Origin: Ceratodon purpureus
Taxonomy: Eukaryota; Streptophyta; Bryopsida; Pseudoditrichales; Ditrichaceae
NCBI GenBank assembly: GCA_014871385.1
Contig: CM026427.1
Location: forward strand, 13,268,430-13,332,429
DNA: 64,000 nucleotides
Reading direction: 5' to 3'
The notes under the pieces were generated by a model. The model was not told the origin of the DNA. It did no database searches and saw only the letters and a list, made by a program, of their open reading frames with translations. The number at the start of each line of letters is the position of its first letter. The first letter of the stretch is position 1. Below are positions 23,460-35,869 of the stretch, one piece after another. The position numbers and the translations under genes are program-made.

Positions 23460-25050
23460 CAACCCAAAGTCACAAAAACCTCCCAAAAGACAGAACCCCC
23501 TTCTCCTCCCAATCCCTACCCCTTGAATTTATGCCCGCCACCACTAATAATCATTCGCAGCTCTTCAGCAAAGTTGTCTGAATCAATCACGAGATACTTG
23601 CCTCAACTAAGGCACAAATACATGTCATGTCCTGGCGATGTCACTTCCAAAACCAAGCATCGTCCAGGCACATTAAAACCTCCCACTTGCTTCCTAGCCT
23701 TTGATCGAGATGCATGCACTACAGGAACGACAACAAAGTACCCAGAGTGTGAATCTCCCACAGTACTGACACTGATATGCGGAAGCATACTTGTACTACA
23801 CAAGCAACCACAGATCCATCAATCCCCGTTACACTCGGCCCTTGAAGGTGCGAAACGGTTGTAGGGTACTGCAGCATTGCTTCCAGGGCAGCTAGACTGC
23901 CTTGATTGGCAACAAGCAAGTGGGAGTCTTCATCAAGGCTGCCTCTTTCGAGCTCCAAGCTCTAGGTGCATCCCCCCTGCAAGTGGGACTACCCGGTGCT
24001 TTCACGCACTTGGTTTACGTGAATCCAGGCAAGGACTGATCTGATGTTCATCTGATCAATCTGGTCAGCTTCGCGTCGCTCCAGTGCAGTAACTTATCAG
24101 ACGTATACAGTACTGCCTGCCAATTCGTAGGTGCATGTCGGAGCCAATTGAAGAGAGGTGTCAGATGGGCTCCTATCATTAGGTCCCATGTATTGCGTAT
24201 CCCAATACCTCTCCCCTCTTTTTGCGTACCTGTTTGAAGGCTCCAGGATGCCTGCACGATGGCTGTTTCCTGTGGGAGAAATGGGTTCCATCACCTGCAT
24301 GATTCCGTTTCCATGCCAATGCGGGAGCCCATGTCCGCTCATGCAGGGTGGAGCTTCTGATCACTGATTGTGCATGAGAAACCGGAGTGCGGAAATCTTG
24401 GTGCTATGAACAGTATTCGGATTATTATTCTTTAATCGATTTTTGGACGTTACTATATTCCTTTGCTAAACGAGTCAGCAGCCAAGCAACAGCCAAGCGG
24501 TAAGTTTCTACGTAAATTGATTCAGGAGCAAGTTTAGTACATATGAGTTTCTATTATCTGCTGTCAAAATCCCTATCAAAAAATAAATAGCACACCAAAC
24601 ACAATACACAGTTGGGAACTTGGGACGTCCTTGCAATACGTTAACCTACTCTGGGATCATGATCTCTAAATTTTCCTCAATGCTCGCTGCTGCCTGAGAA
24701 CTTGGTGCTGGACGCCATGGTGTTTGTTATAATTTGAATCAAATAGACGCCATTGTTTTTAGGTGCAGTGGGCTAAAATGTATCGAAATGAAGTTGGAAC
24801 ATTATACGTAGGTAGGTGAAATACGTGTGGCTGCGAGTACGTCATGGTGAGTATTGTAAGGGAGGAAGAAGGGAGCTGGTATGACAAAATTGATAGGCAA
24901 GTGGATAAGCAGGACCGTGATGCTGGGTAGTGCTGGGTTTTTCACAGCCTGCCAGACCACTTCTCACGCTTGGTACAAGTTAATTCTACTAATCTTGCTG
25001 GACGCAATGGCTGTCACGGTGGATTTTGATCAGGACCAGCCTAATGGGCG
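23460..25050. other. Intergenic DNA, no gene supported
   Basis: Open frames of 60-135 codons overlap on both strands (for example plus 23457-23864, minus 23719-23958) without domains or consistent splice sites. The first few hundred bases should include the promoter of the minus-strand copy A gene. Confidence 0.4.
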
Positions 25051-25055
25051 GTTTA

Positions 25056-25770
25056 GGGCCGGTTCAGACTAACTTATGGCCGAACCTGAGAGGAAAAGCT
25101 CAGTCCACTGTCGAACTTGGTCCATAGGAGAAGCTTTTGGACTGAAAAGTAATCTTAAAACAATCCACTTGGCTGCTTTGGCTGGGCATAGTGTGAAGGT
25201 CCAAAGGAGAAGGCCAAAGGCCAAGATCTATGATCCAAATATTCAGACATTTATAGAAAATCAAAAAAAAATCAAAAAAATCAAAAAGAATTAGGGAAGG
25301 TGTAAAAACTAATGAAGAATGTAAGGAAACAATTTCAGCAAATTCTATATTGTTATGACAAAGTTATGAGTGATTGAAGTTCAACTTATTTTTTGACATC
25401 ATTGGTCTAAACCCAATGACTGTCAAAAAGGTTCATTAAATAGAACATGACAAGGCAAGTGGAGCATGACTAGCTCTTATTAGCCCATGAGCCTTGTCTT
25501 CTTGTGCATATTTTAATGGAAAAAAAAGTTTCTCCTCTCAACGGAAGTTTGGATCGAGAATTTTGCTTGACCCAAAACTTTGGTCGAGAAGAGAAACTCC
25601 TGGCGCCAAAATTTCCCAAAAGTGCTGGCACCTAAGCTTTTTTGGAGGCGACGTCCTTTAGACTTTGGCCTTAGTGTGAAGGCCGAGAGGAGAAACTTTG
25701 TGGTTGTCTGTAATTTCATTAGTTGAAACGCTTCTCCTTCTCGAAGTTTGGCTACAGTCTGAACCGGCCC
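25056..25770. mobile_element. Tourist-like (PIF/Harbinger) non-autonomous element, 715 bp
   Basis: The terminal inverted repeats begin GGGCCGGTTCAGACT and are perfect for the first 15 bp, with weaker similarity beyond. The element is flanked by TTA on both sides (25053-25055 and 25771-25773). The 3-bp TTA duplication and GGGCC start are the signature of Tourist-type elements mobilised by PIF/Harbinger transposases. No long coding frame is present. Confidence 0.85.
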
Positions 25771-25774
25771 TTAT

Positions 25775-27680
25775 ATTGTACACCAAGAAATTGTCCCATG
25801 TAGCTCTAAAACGTGTGATTGGCTACATCAACTAGTCAATCAGGGATGAAGCCAATAAGAGATTTAAGAATACTGGTAGCATGCAACAAGTTCTTGGTTC
25901 ATTGTGAACATCGCCCCTAAGGACCGGTTTACATCAAAAAAAGAACATTGGATTGGAGCACAAACAAAGAAATAATTTTGATTGGCGGATAGTCTTGTTA
26001 CTCAATTTTTTGGTTAGTAGGTGTATCTAGTATTTGACTTCAGTACTATGAGTTATTATCAAATACAGTCTTATTTTGTTCACTCTAGTTAGTTAATATG
26101 TAAAGTTCCTTTAATCCCGATTAAGATATTGGAGTTTATTGTAATGTATTTTAACCAAAATTTCTTCTCAAACTACCAACTTACCCTAACTTGTACTCTT
26201 AATATACATGAGTTTTTGAAAGAAAGACTTCAAACTTTAGAGCCTTAGAGCTTGTTTATATCAAAAAACTTAGGCTTTAACTCCTAAAAGGATATGCATA
26301 CGTTATTGCTATAGTGGTTTACACATGTATTTATGCATTGAAGACTGGAAAATGATGTTGTGATATTGAATTTTTTTTGTGGAAGCTAATGTCAGTATTG
26401 TAAATGGTATATATATATTTCAATTTTTTGGAGTAATTTAGAGCAACTCTACCACCGCCCGTATATGCTGCAAATACGTATAAATGGCCACAAAAGACTC
26501 CATAGAATACACATAGTGATTCCAAATTTTTTATGAAGGTTTCATAATTATGCTCATCCTTGGGCCCTTCTTTTGCTTTTTGGTTGTTTCAAGTAATATG
26601 CATTGCAAAGTGCGTCAATTCATGTTACAATCCTAGCCGAGGCCATATTCAACCTCAGGGTCCTTTAGAGGTTAATCCAAAGTCACAAGCAAAGTCACAA
26701 AGTTTGGATACCTAATTACTTAGTACAACTTTCTCATAGGCAAAAGAGAGATCAATTCCGGAGGGCCAAAAGCTCCTTTAGCCTCAAAAACCTAGTGCCG
26801 ATTTCCAAATACAAGCTGGGCCAATTTTCCTTGGGGCCAATTACTTGAAATTTCAACCCATTTTGGGGTTGAGGCCGACCTCAAGTCTCCATTATAATAA
26901 GATTATAACGGAGGCCAATTTTCCCACATGTAATTGAGACCTTGGGGCCAAGAAGTCGGGCCGATTCAATAAATCTAGAAAATTTTGGTCCTTCTTTCTC
27001 TCTCTTCATTGCTATTTTTGCAATATGGATGAACAAAGACATATGATTTTAATGATTCTTGAGCTTTTCATGGCCATGCGACATGTTATAGAAATAATGC
27101 ATTATTGCAAGGTTTGATTAAAAGTCTAGGAATTACGGCAATCAAACAAGAATATAGCCTCAAATTTCCCAGCAGATTCTGTCCAAGCTTTTTACTCAAC
27201 AGTTGAAGATTTATCAAATTTGTGACTTGCTCCAGCAATGGAAAAAATCTCCATAGAAATTGGGTTCCAGATTTGATGCATTCTGGGTTCACAATTCACA
27301 AGTGTATGTGCATTGCCCACTTGGAACAACAGCGAAATTAGTCTGACCAATTCAGTGTATGCTTGTCAAGTTGCCCAAAGATTAGATTTGCCTTTGATTT
27401 TACAGTTGCACTTTTTGGTGATCATCACTGTTACGGTACACCAAACTTTGTATTTAGTCTGTATGGCATAATGACCTGGCAGTAAATTAACATGTACATG
27501 TTGCACACAGTTTTTTATGTCAAATGGGGGATTTTGCCTCCTTGATTTCCATTTCCAGTACTGGAGAGCTACAAGATAGTGATTTAAATATATTGACATA
27601 GACCACCATCTCCTTGAAAATGAGCCAAAGCCTGTTCCGATGGGGGATGTACCTATTCTTTGCAATGAAATCCGTTCATT
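25775..27680. other. AT-rich intergenic DNA, no gene seen
   Basis: No supported gene on either strand. A 7-bp microsatellite (AAAAAAT type) follows at about 27688-27718. Confidence 0.5.
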
Positions 27681-27687
27681 TGCGCCA

Positions 27688-27718
27688 AAATAAAAAATAA
27701 AAAATAAAAAATAAAAAA
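27688..27718. repeat. Microsatellite of AAAAAAT type
   Basis: Four to five head-to-tail A-rich heptamers each contain a single T. It is a simple sequence repeat. Confidence 0.85.
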
Positions 27719-27849
27719 ATGAGCCAAAGCGAAGAGAATAACAAGGCTTTTACTCAAGGCTTTGACATGATGTTGGTATATTGTTTTCTACAATTAATAC
27801 CTCATAAGATAATTGAATATCTCTTAGAATATTTCTTAAGTGCAAAAAC

Positions 27850-29040
27850 AATTCAAATGAAAATCGAGGATGTGATAAATATATGTTTTAAAAATCTAAA
27901 GCTTTTTCAAAATGCATTACCGCCAAGTACATAACAACAAAAATTTATATACCGTATTTCTCATCTAGAAGTTATAATTCCTTTATAAATCAAAGTTAGT
28001 TAAGACTCTATAAACAACAATTGCTCCAAAAATGTGGACAAACAATCATCATTCCAAAATAGAAAAAAATAAATTAAGCAGCTTTGATGCTATGTCAAAA
28101 CCCTTCCTCATAACTTGGTCATTAAAGCATGCGGACGAAGACATGGTTATTATTGAAGGATTTTATTCAAAACAAATCAAACAATTCTTTTTTAATTACA
28201 TATGAGCACAATTTCAATACACTCTAACTCCTTCCAAGGCCTAAAGATGCTCAATTAAATCGCCTCTAAGATTATAATGTGTATCCTCATTTTCAATCTC
28301 TGAAGTTCCTAGCATCAAGTCCCAAAATGTGAGGCCTTTACCAAACGTTACAGGTCTTATTAAATTTAAATCTTAAAAGTCTAGAGATTTCCATCATCTA
28401 ATATGATGTTGTGCAATACAACGCATGCCGGTATTATGCTCGTGATAGTACTCATGCTCTATTGTCTGCAAGGATTGACAATGATTGCAAACCGCCCTTA
28501 CAAGACAATAAATGCCCGATCTACACTTTTTCTTGTCTTGCCACTCTTTGCACATTGGCAAAGTCCTTTCTTTTTTCATCACCTAGCAAGTGTATGGTTT
28601 GAATGAAACAAAATCATTAAGGATATATCCTATTAGCAAAGAGATAGTAGCGATCATAGAATTTATCATTGATCTCCAAAAGTACGTCACATCCTTTACT
28701 TTGTAACAGACATTGCACCAAAAGTGACCTATCCAAAATGTTGATGTCATTATTTGATCCCAATAAACCAAAAAAAGCATCTCAAATGTGAAGCAATTGG
28801 TCGGCTATGGCTTATTTAAATAATAGAACAGTTGCCATCTCTATTGCCAAAATCGCTCTACCAAGCAACCAGACAAATTTTCCATTCATAATGCATGCAG
28901 TCAATTGACGCAAACATGCCAATAAAACCTCGATCAGCATTAATGTGTAGTTGACATTGCTCAAAATCATCTCGTGTAGACTCTTGCAAGTGGCGTCAAC
29001 CAAAAACCGCAGATACAACTGCCACATAATATTTCATGGA
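27850..29040 (-). mobile_element. Degraded PIF/Harbinger transposase, copy 1
   Basis: On the minus strand, frames between about 29.0 and 28.25 kb match the plant DDE_Tnp_4 (PIF/Harbinger) nuclease and align along their length with the better-preserved copy at 57.3-58.5 kb. Recognisable parts are the segment around the first catalytic Asp (family motif GM-SIDCMHW), a later NPCRQ-like strand, and the ACVVLHN segment. The frame is broken many times by stops and frameshifts. Similarity to copy 2 continues downstream into 27.9-28.15 kb, so both copies share a second segment beyond the nuclease domain. The terminal repeats were not located. Confidence 0.65.
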
Positions 29041-29049
29041 CTCCATGGT

Positions 29050-31240
29050 TGAACTCTCTTCAAAACAACAATATTTGTTGGTTGCATTTGCACCCTCGAA
29101 CATACCATTTCAACAGTACTACCTTGACCGCCTTCACGTCCAATGCCACATTACGCTCATGTAAGTCTATTGACAATGCTTTTTCCTCAAGTTTAAGGCA
29201 TAATTTTATTGTATATCAATGTCTTGATTGCAACAATAATTGAACGAAGCAACAGTAGTTGTCCTATTTGTGCACCCAAAAGAGTTATTTCACTAGTCCA
29301 ACGTTGTCTATGTAAGTTCTCTATGATAACTACATTCTTGCTTTTTATTTCTATACTAGCGTCAGTGCAATGTATATTATCACATAGGGTAATGTCTAAT
29401 TCCATGAGGATATCCGCATCCCTTCACGGCAACGGGAGAGGGATAGTAAGCCATATACAGTGGCCATTTGTAAAAAATGGACATGTCCATGCATTTACTC
29501 CACCGAGCCCGAAGGGCCTTCAACAAGACATGTGGCGCTTCTCCAAGTCCATGTGTTTACCTCCCCTTCTTCTTTCCACCTTCTCCTCTATGTCCTCCCT
29601 CTTCTTCGTTCCTCCCCTCCTTCTCTCCTACGTTTTTTCCCTCCATCCATTTTTGACAAACAAATGTGTCAAAGTAGTAAAAAATCAAAATTAACAAACG
29701 AAAATGATTCACTCCAAAGTGCAGTCCAAGGGACTGAATTTGGAGTGACCAATACAAATTTTAGCATTGGCGGAAGCTTAGTAGCCATTGTGTCAAGGCC
29801 CCCCATTTCAAATTTAATGTTGGCGCCATCAATGGCGTGAACAATAGAGATGGTCTAATAGTGGGTACATTTGCAATGACAAACAATGGAGATTTGAAAC
29901 AATTGTGTTCCTTCTTGAAGTCAACTTGTACTTGATTACTACTACGTCATCTTCTAATTTAGTTTTTTAATAATAGTAAGCACATTCTACACTTAAATAT
30001 AAAAGTTGTTGCAAATTTTCCATGTTATGTAGTCGATATTGCAAGTACTATACATACCTATAATTGGACAAGCAAATTGCCAACATGTATAGTGTAAGTG
30101 ACATAGAAGATTTTTTCTTAAGATGTGTTCTATTGTGCATACATTTTATTCATCTTGTAGTTGGACTAAACAATAATTTCATTCTATCCAATAGAGATTT
30201 CAAACAGAACTATAAATGAAAATTGTATATACGCAAATGATGTTTCACAAATGTGAGCATGTCCAAATGCAATACATTAGATTTATTTAAACAACAAAGA
30301 TATTTTCATATTCATTTACCTACGTACAGATTCTATCCAACTTACTAAGGTCAAAGTTCACTATTTCATGCTCGCTCATGTTGGACACTAGGGTAGTGAA
30401 CCAAATTTTGTTGCTTAGTACCAACATGGATAAGTTCAAGATTCTATAATCCACTATTGTGCTATCATTCCTCTACCTCCAAAATTTGCCATCTTCCTCT
30501 TGATTGTTCATTTTGCTCAATCTCTTATTTGATTGTCATTAATGGCAATAACAATTCTACATTAGTTTCCATTATGTGTTGTGAGGTTATGTAGTATGGC
30601 ACATTACTCTATAAGGCCTCGAACAATGATGACATGCATTTTGATTTTCTTGAACAACTCATCCTAATTTATCTTTGAAATTCCAAAAGAATTCTTCATA
30701 ATCAATTGTCCTCCTCGGTACTTTCTTTCATAGTACAATTTCGCAAAATTCTTAGTGTCATTATGGTCTTTGAAGAATGGCTTCATCATCCAACTGAGAC
30801 ACTTATACTCTTTATTTGAAATATAGATATGACATCTTGACTTCTGTAAGCAATATCCTTTAAGTTCCATGTTGTCACTTGATTCCAAAGCCTTGACACA
30901 TGTAAAACTCTTTCATCATTTACACATCTTTGTAAGTTAATAAAAATATTTTAAAGTAGCTTTTTCAAGGCAACTAGTGCTAGAGCTACGATGAAATGCC
31001 CCTCCTCCTCCTTTTTTTTGAAACATTAGTAGTCTTTTGGAAAAGAATGTTTGGTTTTGAAATGGCAAAGGACATGCAATCAAGAGCACTGTAGACTAAA
31101 GGCATTCCCGAAAGCCTTTTGAAACTTGTGTCAATTTGGCCAAGGTATGACATGCTAGGATACAACATTGATGACCACAACCACCCAAGTTAACTACAAG
31201 ACCAATTATTGATTGAGCAATTGTGAACTCCTTGCTGCAA
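29050..31240. other. Intergenic DNA with weak minus-strand coding remnants
   Basis: Minus-strand frames at 30664-30888 and 30986-31284 have a transposase-like feel (for example GGQLIMKNSFGISKIN, and KLTQVSKGF), but no motif is decisive. The TTAA-flanked element at 31245 interrupts the second of these. A run of plus-strand frames at 29209-29840 is not recognised. Confidence 0.35.
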
Positions 31241-31244
31241 TTAA

Positions 31245-32176
31245 CCCCTAAAGGTTCAAGCTGTTTTTGGACCTCCAAAACCAAAAACTGTAATTTTTGA
31301 CAACCTTATAGAAGTTGGAGTATGATTCTTATTTTTCACACTTCTCATACATCCAACCGTAAGATCTTGAACCTAACTACCTACACTAATATCATGTCAA
31401 ATTTCAACAGTTGGATCTTTACTATTTGTAAGATTATAACATTCAAAGTATAATGTTTTTTTTTTTAAAAAAAATTGGCTTTGCGTGAAAGGCATATTCT
31501 AAATGGTGCCAAGAGAGACTTGATGATTGTTACCCCAAACATTTTGCTCATATTTTTTTCAATGTAGGTAACTAAGTTGGGCACGTCCATGCAAAATTTT
31601 AGAGTCTCATTATACATTTTTGGCCTTCATGCAAATTACTTTCAAGAAGGAGGTACAAAAACCACAATATATTGAAACTTAAATAACATTTTTTTAAAAT
31701 TTTTTTTTTTAGAAGCAAACGGTCGAAAGTTAGGTTTATGAGTTTTTGAATTATTGAAAAAAACAAAATTGAAAAATTCCTAAATCTCAAATTTTGAAAA
31801 ATTTTGAAAGAAAAAATCGTAAAATTACCAAAAACTTTAAAGGTTGTTTTTGTAATTTTTGGAGGCTGCCCTTGTAAAATTGGTAAACTTTTTGACTTGG
31901 ATCACTTTGGATTTTGAGTAGTGAATTGGTCATGAACACATTTCCAAAAAAAATCTAAAAAAACCTAATTTTAAACTGCCCGTTTTGGACTTGAAACCTA
32001 AAATTTGTAGATGAAGGTTTTAAAAGTGAAATTTGGCTTTGAAAATTTTACCACATACACTTTGCAGTATAGGGAGCATCCAGTAAAATTCTTTGGGAAA
32101 ATATTACTTTTAACCCTTTCATTTAGGCTGCGCAAAAAAACCGAGAGCCATTTTGAAATATTAGAACCTTTAGGGG
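31245..32176. mobile_element. piggyBac-like non-autonomous element, copy A, 932 bp
   Basis: The element is bounded by TTAA on both sides (31241-31244 and 32177-32180), with perfect terminal inverted repeats CCCCTAAAGGTTC. A homologous element in opposite orientation lies at 49831-50757, similar along its whole length including both ends. TTAA duplications plus CCC-starting ends are the signature of piggyBac transposons. A TTA or TAA duplication of the Tourist type fits less well because the ends would then be asymmetric. It is AT-rich with no transposase frame. It interrupts a minus-strand remnant frame. Confidence 0.75.
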
Positions 32177-32184
32177 TTAAACAA

Positions 32185-34260
32185 ACTTAATGTATGCGTG
32201 AGATAGTTCAAATGGCACAAACTCTGACTTCAATAAATAAAGACCAACGGTAATTTGTATTTTATTTTCCAACAAGACCACGCAATTTGTAACATATATT
32301 TAATATAGTTGCTTTGTCTATGGAGAAATGCTTCAACCACGGAAAATCATCGTAGTGAAGCATGAAAAATGAGTTAAACTAAATAGAGCTACGAAGTTTT
32401 ATCTAATATCATAGCTCATTATCAAAGCAAATCCATCCACAACCAATGTAATAGTCATTTAGTCTAATTGTAGATATGGCAAATTGCAGGTTATTGCGGT
32501 CCAATCCTAATCCTTCCAACAAGTTTTCTTTAATATGTGTTCTTCAAAAGCATAGACAAGGCTACATTCCATCAAGGCATGGGCGAAGACCATGTACAAG
32601 CTAATAAGCATGGCCAATTGAAGATCAACAAATAACAAGTTGGCAAAGGTGCCATATAACTTCAAACCGTTTTTTTTTTAATGGAAACAAATGAATCAAG
32701 TCTCTAGAACAATCAAAATGGTTAGCATGTTATGTTGACAACAAATCATTGTAGCTTTTCTAGGACAAACCTCACAAATAACAGGAATCTAGACAACACT
32801 ACATCCAATACAATAATATACAATCTTAAAATGAACTATGATGAAGTCCTTGTTAGAATCCTCTTTATCAACAACAAATTTCATTATCATCATATGAATT
32901 GCAGGTTACCTTCGCAATGACGAGTTATTAGTAGATTGTAGTGGAAAATCTGTGGAGGGAAGTATGTGACTTGAATTGCACAAGTTTTTCAAAACTAACC
33001 ATTGTCACATTTCTAATAACTCTAATTTGTGTTTCAAGAAATCTCTTTTAGTGACAATTATAGATTCAAGTGTCATAGTGAGTCGTGACAAGTGAAGATG
33101 ACATCCAAGGTCTAAGGTACAAACCTCTATAATTAGAGTCATGGAACACAAAAGTGAACCTTTTTTTGCCAACGACTATAATTCATCTACCACTACCCTA
33201 AACTTGATGTAAAAGCTACAATAATACCTATATACAATCTTTATAGTATCTTCTAATTTTCACATGTGCAATACATATGTTTTTTTTTTGAAAACCAATC
33301 ACAAACAATTGACTATCTTTTTACAAAATCAATGAATTCATTCATTAAATTCAATCCGTTTCTACATACCAGTGTAAGAGGAAATCAAATGATTTTAATC
33401 ATTTCACAAAGAAATTAATACGATCGCTTAAGAATAAACAATTATTCAACTCCCAGGTGGCCGTGAACTTCCTCTGTGTTTGGGTATCTGAGAAACTGTG
33501 CTACATTCCACACTGGTGGGATCCAATGACATAAATCTTTTAGCCATGCAACACCGCAGAGTAGGTCGACTTCTTCAATGCTCTCAAGCGTTCAGGTTGA
33601 TACAACCAGTGCCTTAAAGTTTCAACTTCCCAAGTCTCAACCTCCAATCAAGCGTTCTTGTTGGGTAATGACTTGTGACAGATTGGCAGCCCACTTGCAA
33701 GCTCCCCCAGTCAGAGGACTTCAACTACCTGCAAGTTGCAAGTAGAGTAAACATGAGTGTGATATGGTTGGGAAATTTCTTCTGCACATCTCCAACATCA
33801 AACCTAGAATGTGCAGTACTGTACCGTATCTAGATTGGCGTCATACTTCGACATTCAAAATTCACTTCACTTGTACTTTGAAATTATAGTAAAACTAGTG
33901 GGACCCAAGCCGTTGAGGACATCGACCGCATCTTTGTATGTCTCCTCGACGGATTCCACCACGGAACCGTCGAGTGAGACAAACCATGCTCAATTGTAAG
34001 ATAAATGACTTGAAAAATATTGAAAGGCAAGGTTAATTCAAACTAAGATTAATCATTAAAGGTGTCAAATGCCATTTTTCGACTTGCAGGATGATTAAAA
34101 CTTCAAAAACCTATTTCTTTTTCATCTAAACTTTGATTTTGATGAAATTGGTTGGTTTCGTTTCCAAGTCAAAGTCTAATTTTTAAAGTAAATTTTAATT
34201 AAATTTAAAATGCCATGATAATTTGGTAAGCATTTTAGACTAAGTGGGTTTAGTTTTGAA
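32185..34260. other. AT-rich intergenic DNA, no gene seen
   Basis: No coding frame is supported. The part at 33.4-34.0 kb is less AT-rich and includes a hairpin at 33945-33974. No product is recognisable. Confidence 0.5.
33945..33974. repeat. Hairpin with 8-bp GC-rich arms
   Basis: CTCGACGG pairs with CCGTCGAG, and inside it TTCC pairs with GGAA, giving about 12 paired bases with one unpaired base around a small loop. It lies in otherwise AT-rich DNA. Confidence 0.7.
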
Positions 34261-34337
34261 CTATTTTTTTGTTTTGTAAAATTTGTCTAAAAAGTGGCTA
34301 CAAGTTTGACATGGCATATCAATTCGGCTATAATATG

Positions 34338-34680
34338 AGCCTTAGTGTTATTCCCGTTGCTACATCAACCCTAGTGATACTCCTATTACTACGGGTCTCT
34401 TTATTTCCCCCCTACGAGTGTGGTTTGGTTGCTAGGTTTGGTGGAGGCCAATTTCCTGCCCCTCTCCACTTTTGGGACTTCGGGTTTTTTTTGGCTCTCT
34501 TAGATCAATAGGGCCCCACTCAAGTATAATAATAGAGGCGGAGATTTGCCCCCACCCCTCATGAACCTAGGCTCCGAGCCACACTCGTAGGGGTTATTTA
34601 GACAGATCCCATTGCTAGCTACATCAACCCTAGTGTTACTCCCATTGCTACATCAACTCTAGCATTACTCTCATTTCCCA
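34338..34680. repeat. About 29-bp tandem repeats split by a MITE
   Basis: Units containing GCTACATCAACCCTAGTG occur before 34400 and resume after 34605, at least four in all. A small transposon at 34407-34593 sits in the middle of the array. Confidence 0.7.
34407..34593. mobile_element. Small MITE, 187 bp
   Basis: Inverted ends CCCCTACGAGTGTGG are perfect over 15 bp. The direct repeat TTATTT flanks both sides (34401-34406 and 34594-34599). The superfamily is undecided: the duplication could be the six bases or only TTA. It is non-coding and inserted in a tandem-repeat array. Confidence 0.7.
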
Positions 34681-35634
34681 CTTCTTTGGAACTTTTACTG
34701 GAGCAATTAAATGAAGATTGATGATTTCCTGTGAGTTTAGGTTAGATCCTCATTTCCATGTGAGTTTAGGTTTCCCCTAACCTTTCCGGATAACTCTTGT
34801 GGCTCGGAGAAGTTTCCACACCATCAACATGGAATTTGGAATGAAAAGAACAACGCTCGTGGATGACTCTGAATGAAGGATTTACTTTGCTGGGCCCGCA
34901 AACTGGGGCAATGCTGCACATTTTCCCTGCCATCATTTTGAAAATATTCGGATACTGTAGAACGCATTCGCTTTTCGACTCTCCCAGCCACACCAACCAT
35001 GACTATACTGTACGATATGCACACCCTGTAGCTAGTATGTACAGTAGTTCCCACTTGCACAAAGATTCTGCAGCGCTACCCAATTTAGATGCGCACTCAA
35101 TGGAGCAGACACAGGCGACGCAGATAAAGCGCTCTCCTTTGCAAAACCGCCATCATATTGACTCACTGAGCGTCGACTGCAGGAATTCTGCAACAAGTAC
35201 TAACCAACAGTGTAGCTTTGTTTATACAGGAAAGCTCATCAGAAGCTGACTACATTGGGCGGGGCACACCTCTCATTTCCTTGTTTCCTTGTCTTTCGCC
35301 AGTTTCATTGCAGACCAGCCTTGAGTGACGTTGATAAAGCACCAGGCCACTCACCAGTTTTCCAGGCAGTCTAGATCAAGAGGCCACTTTTTTCGTTTTC
35401 AGTTCGGGGTCCCGCATCAGTGAATCGGTCTAAGTTGTTGTTCACATGAGTTGTGCATGTCCTCGGTTGGGATGTTTTCGATCAATGACCGTGTGAACAT
35501 ATTCATCTTCACTACAGCAGTCTGTGCTCTGCAATGGCGAGCTGGGATTGATTAATCGGAGGAACACATTGCAGTATTTATTCTGGACGTTTTGCACTTG
35601 GGTGGACGTACCTTGAGAGGACATTCTTCTGAAG

Positions 35635-35856
35635 ATGAAGAGTGGCAGCTTTTTTTCGCGGTGGCAGGAGTCGAAGTCGGAGGATCAAGATATGTCGTCG
35701 ACGACCGTTATTCGAGCTTACACTGTGTCGTGTCTGCTCTTCAGCGCTGTGTTGCTGTGGTCTGTGGGGGACGCATGGTGCCAGTACGCTCAATTTTGTG
35801 TGAATACATTTAGCGATGGGTTCACCGACTCCATCCTGTCTAGTATGAATTTGTGA
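35635..35856 (+). CDS. GDAW-family small membrane or secreted protein, copy B
   Basis: This intronless gene encodes 73 residues. It has a polar, Ser/Glu-rich N-terminus of about 25 residues, VIRAY (25-29), a hydrophobic run (TVSCLLFSAVLLWSV), then GDAWCQYAQFC (45-55) and a tail of 18 residues. This copy has two Cys around the conserved block and one in the hydrophobic run. It shares with the other copies the K/R-A-Y before, and D-A-W-x-[Q/E]-Y-A after, the hydrophobic segment, while the N-terminus and tail differ almost completely. That pattern means purifying selection on the core. The downstream ATG at about residue 20 is an alternative start. Family unknown. Copies C and D follow on the same strand at 4.6-kb and 3.4-kb spacing. 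Confidence 0.78.
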   Translation: MKSGSFFSRWQESKSEDQDMSSTTVIRAYTVSCLLFSAVLLWSVGDAWCQYAQFCVNTFSDGFTDSILSSMNL

Positions 35857-35869
35857 CAACCTGAGGCGA

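Noticed and set aside
25910-26280. Second Tourist-like element from the repeated GGTTTACATCAAAAAA-type motif
   Set aside because: The two occurrences are in direct, not inverted, orientation and no target duplication was seen.
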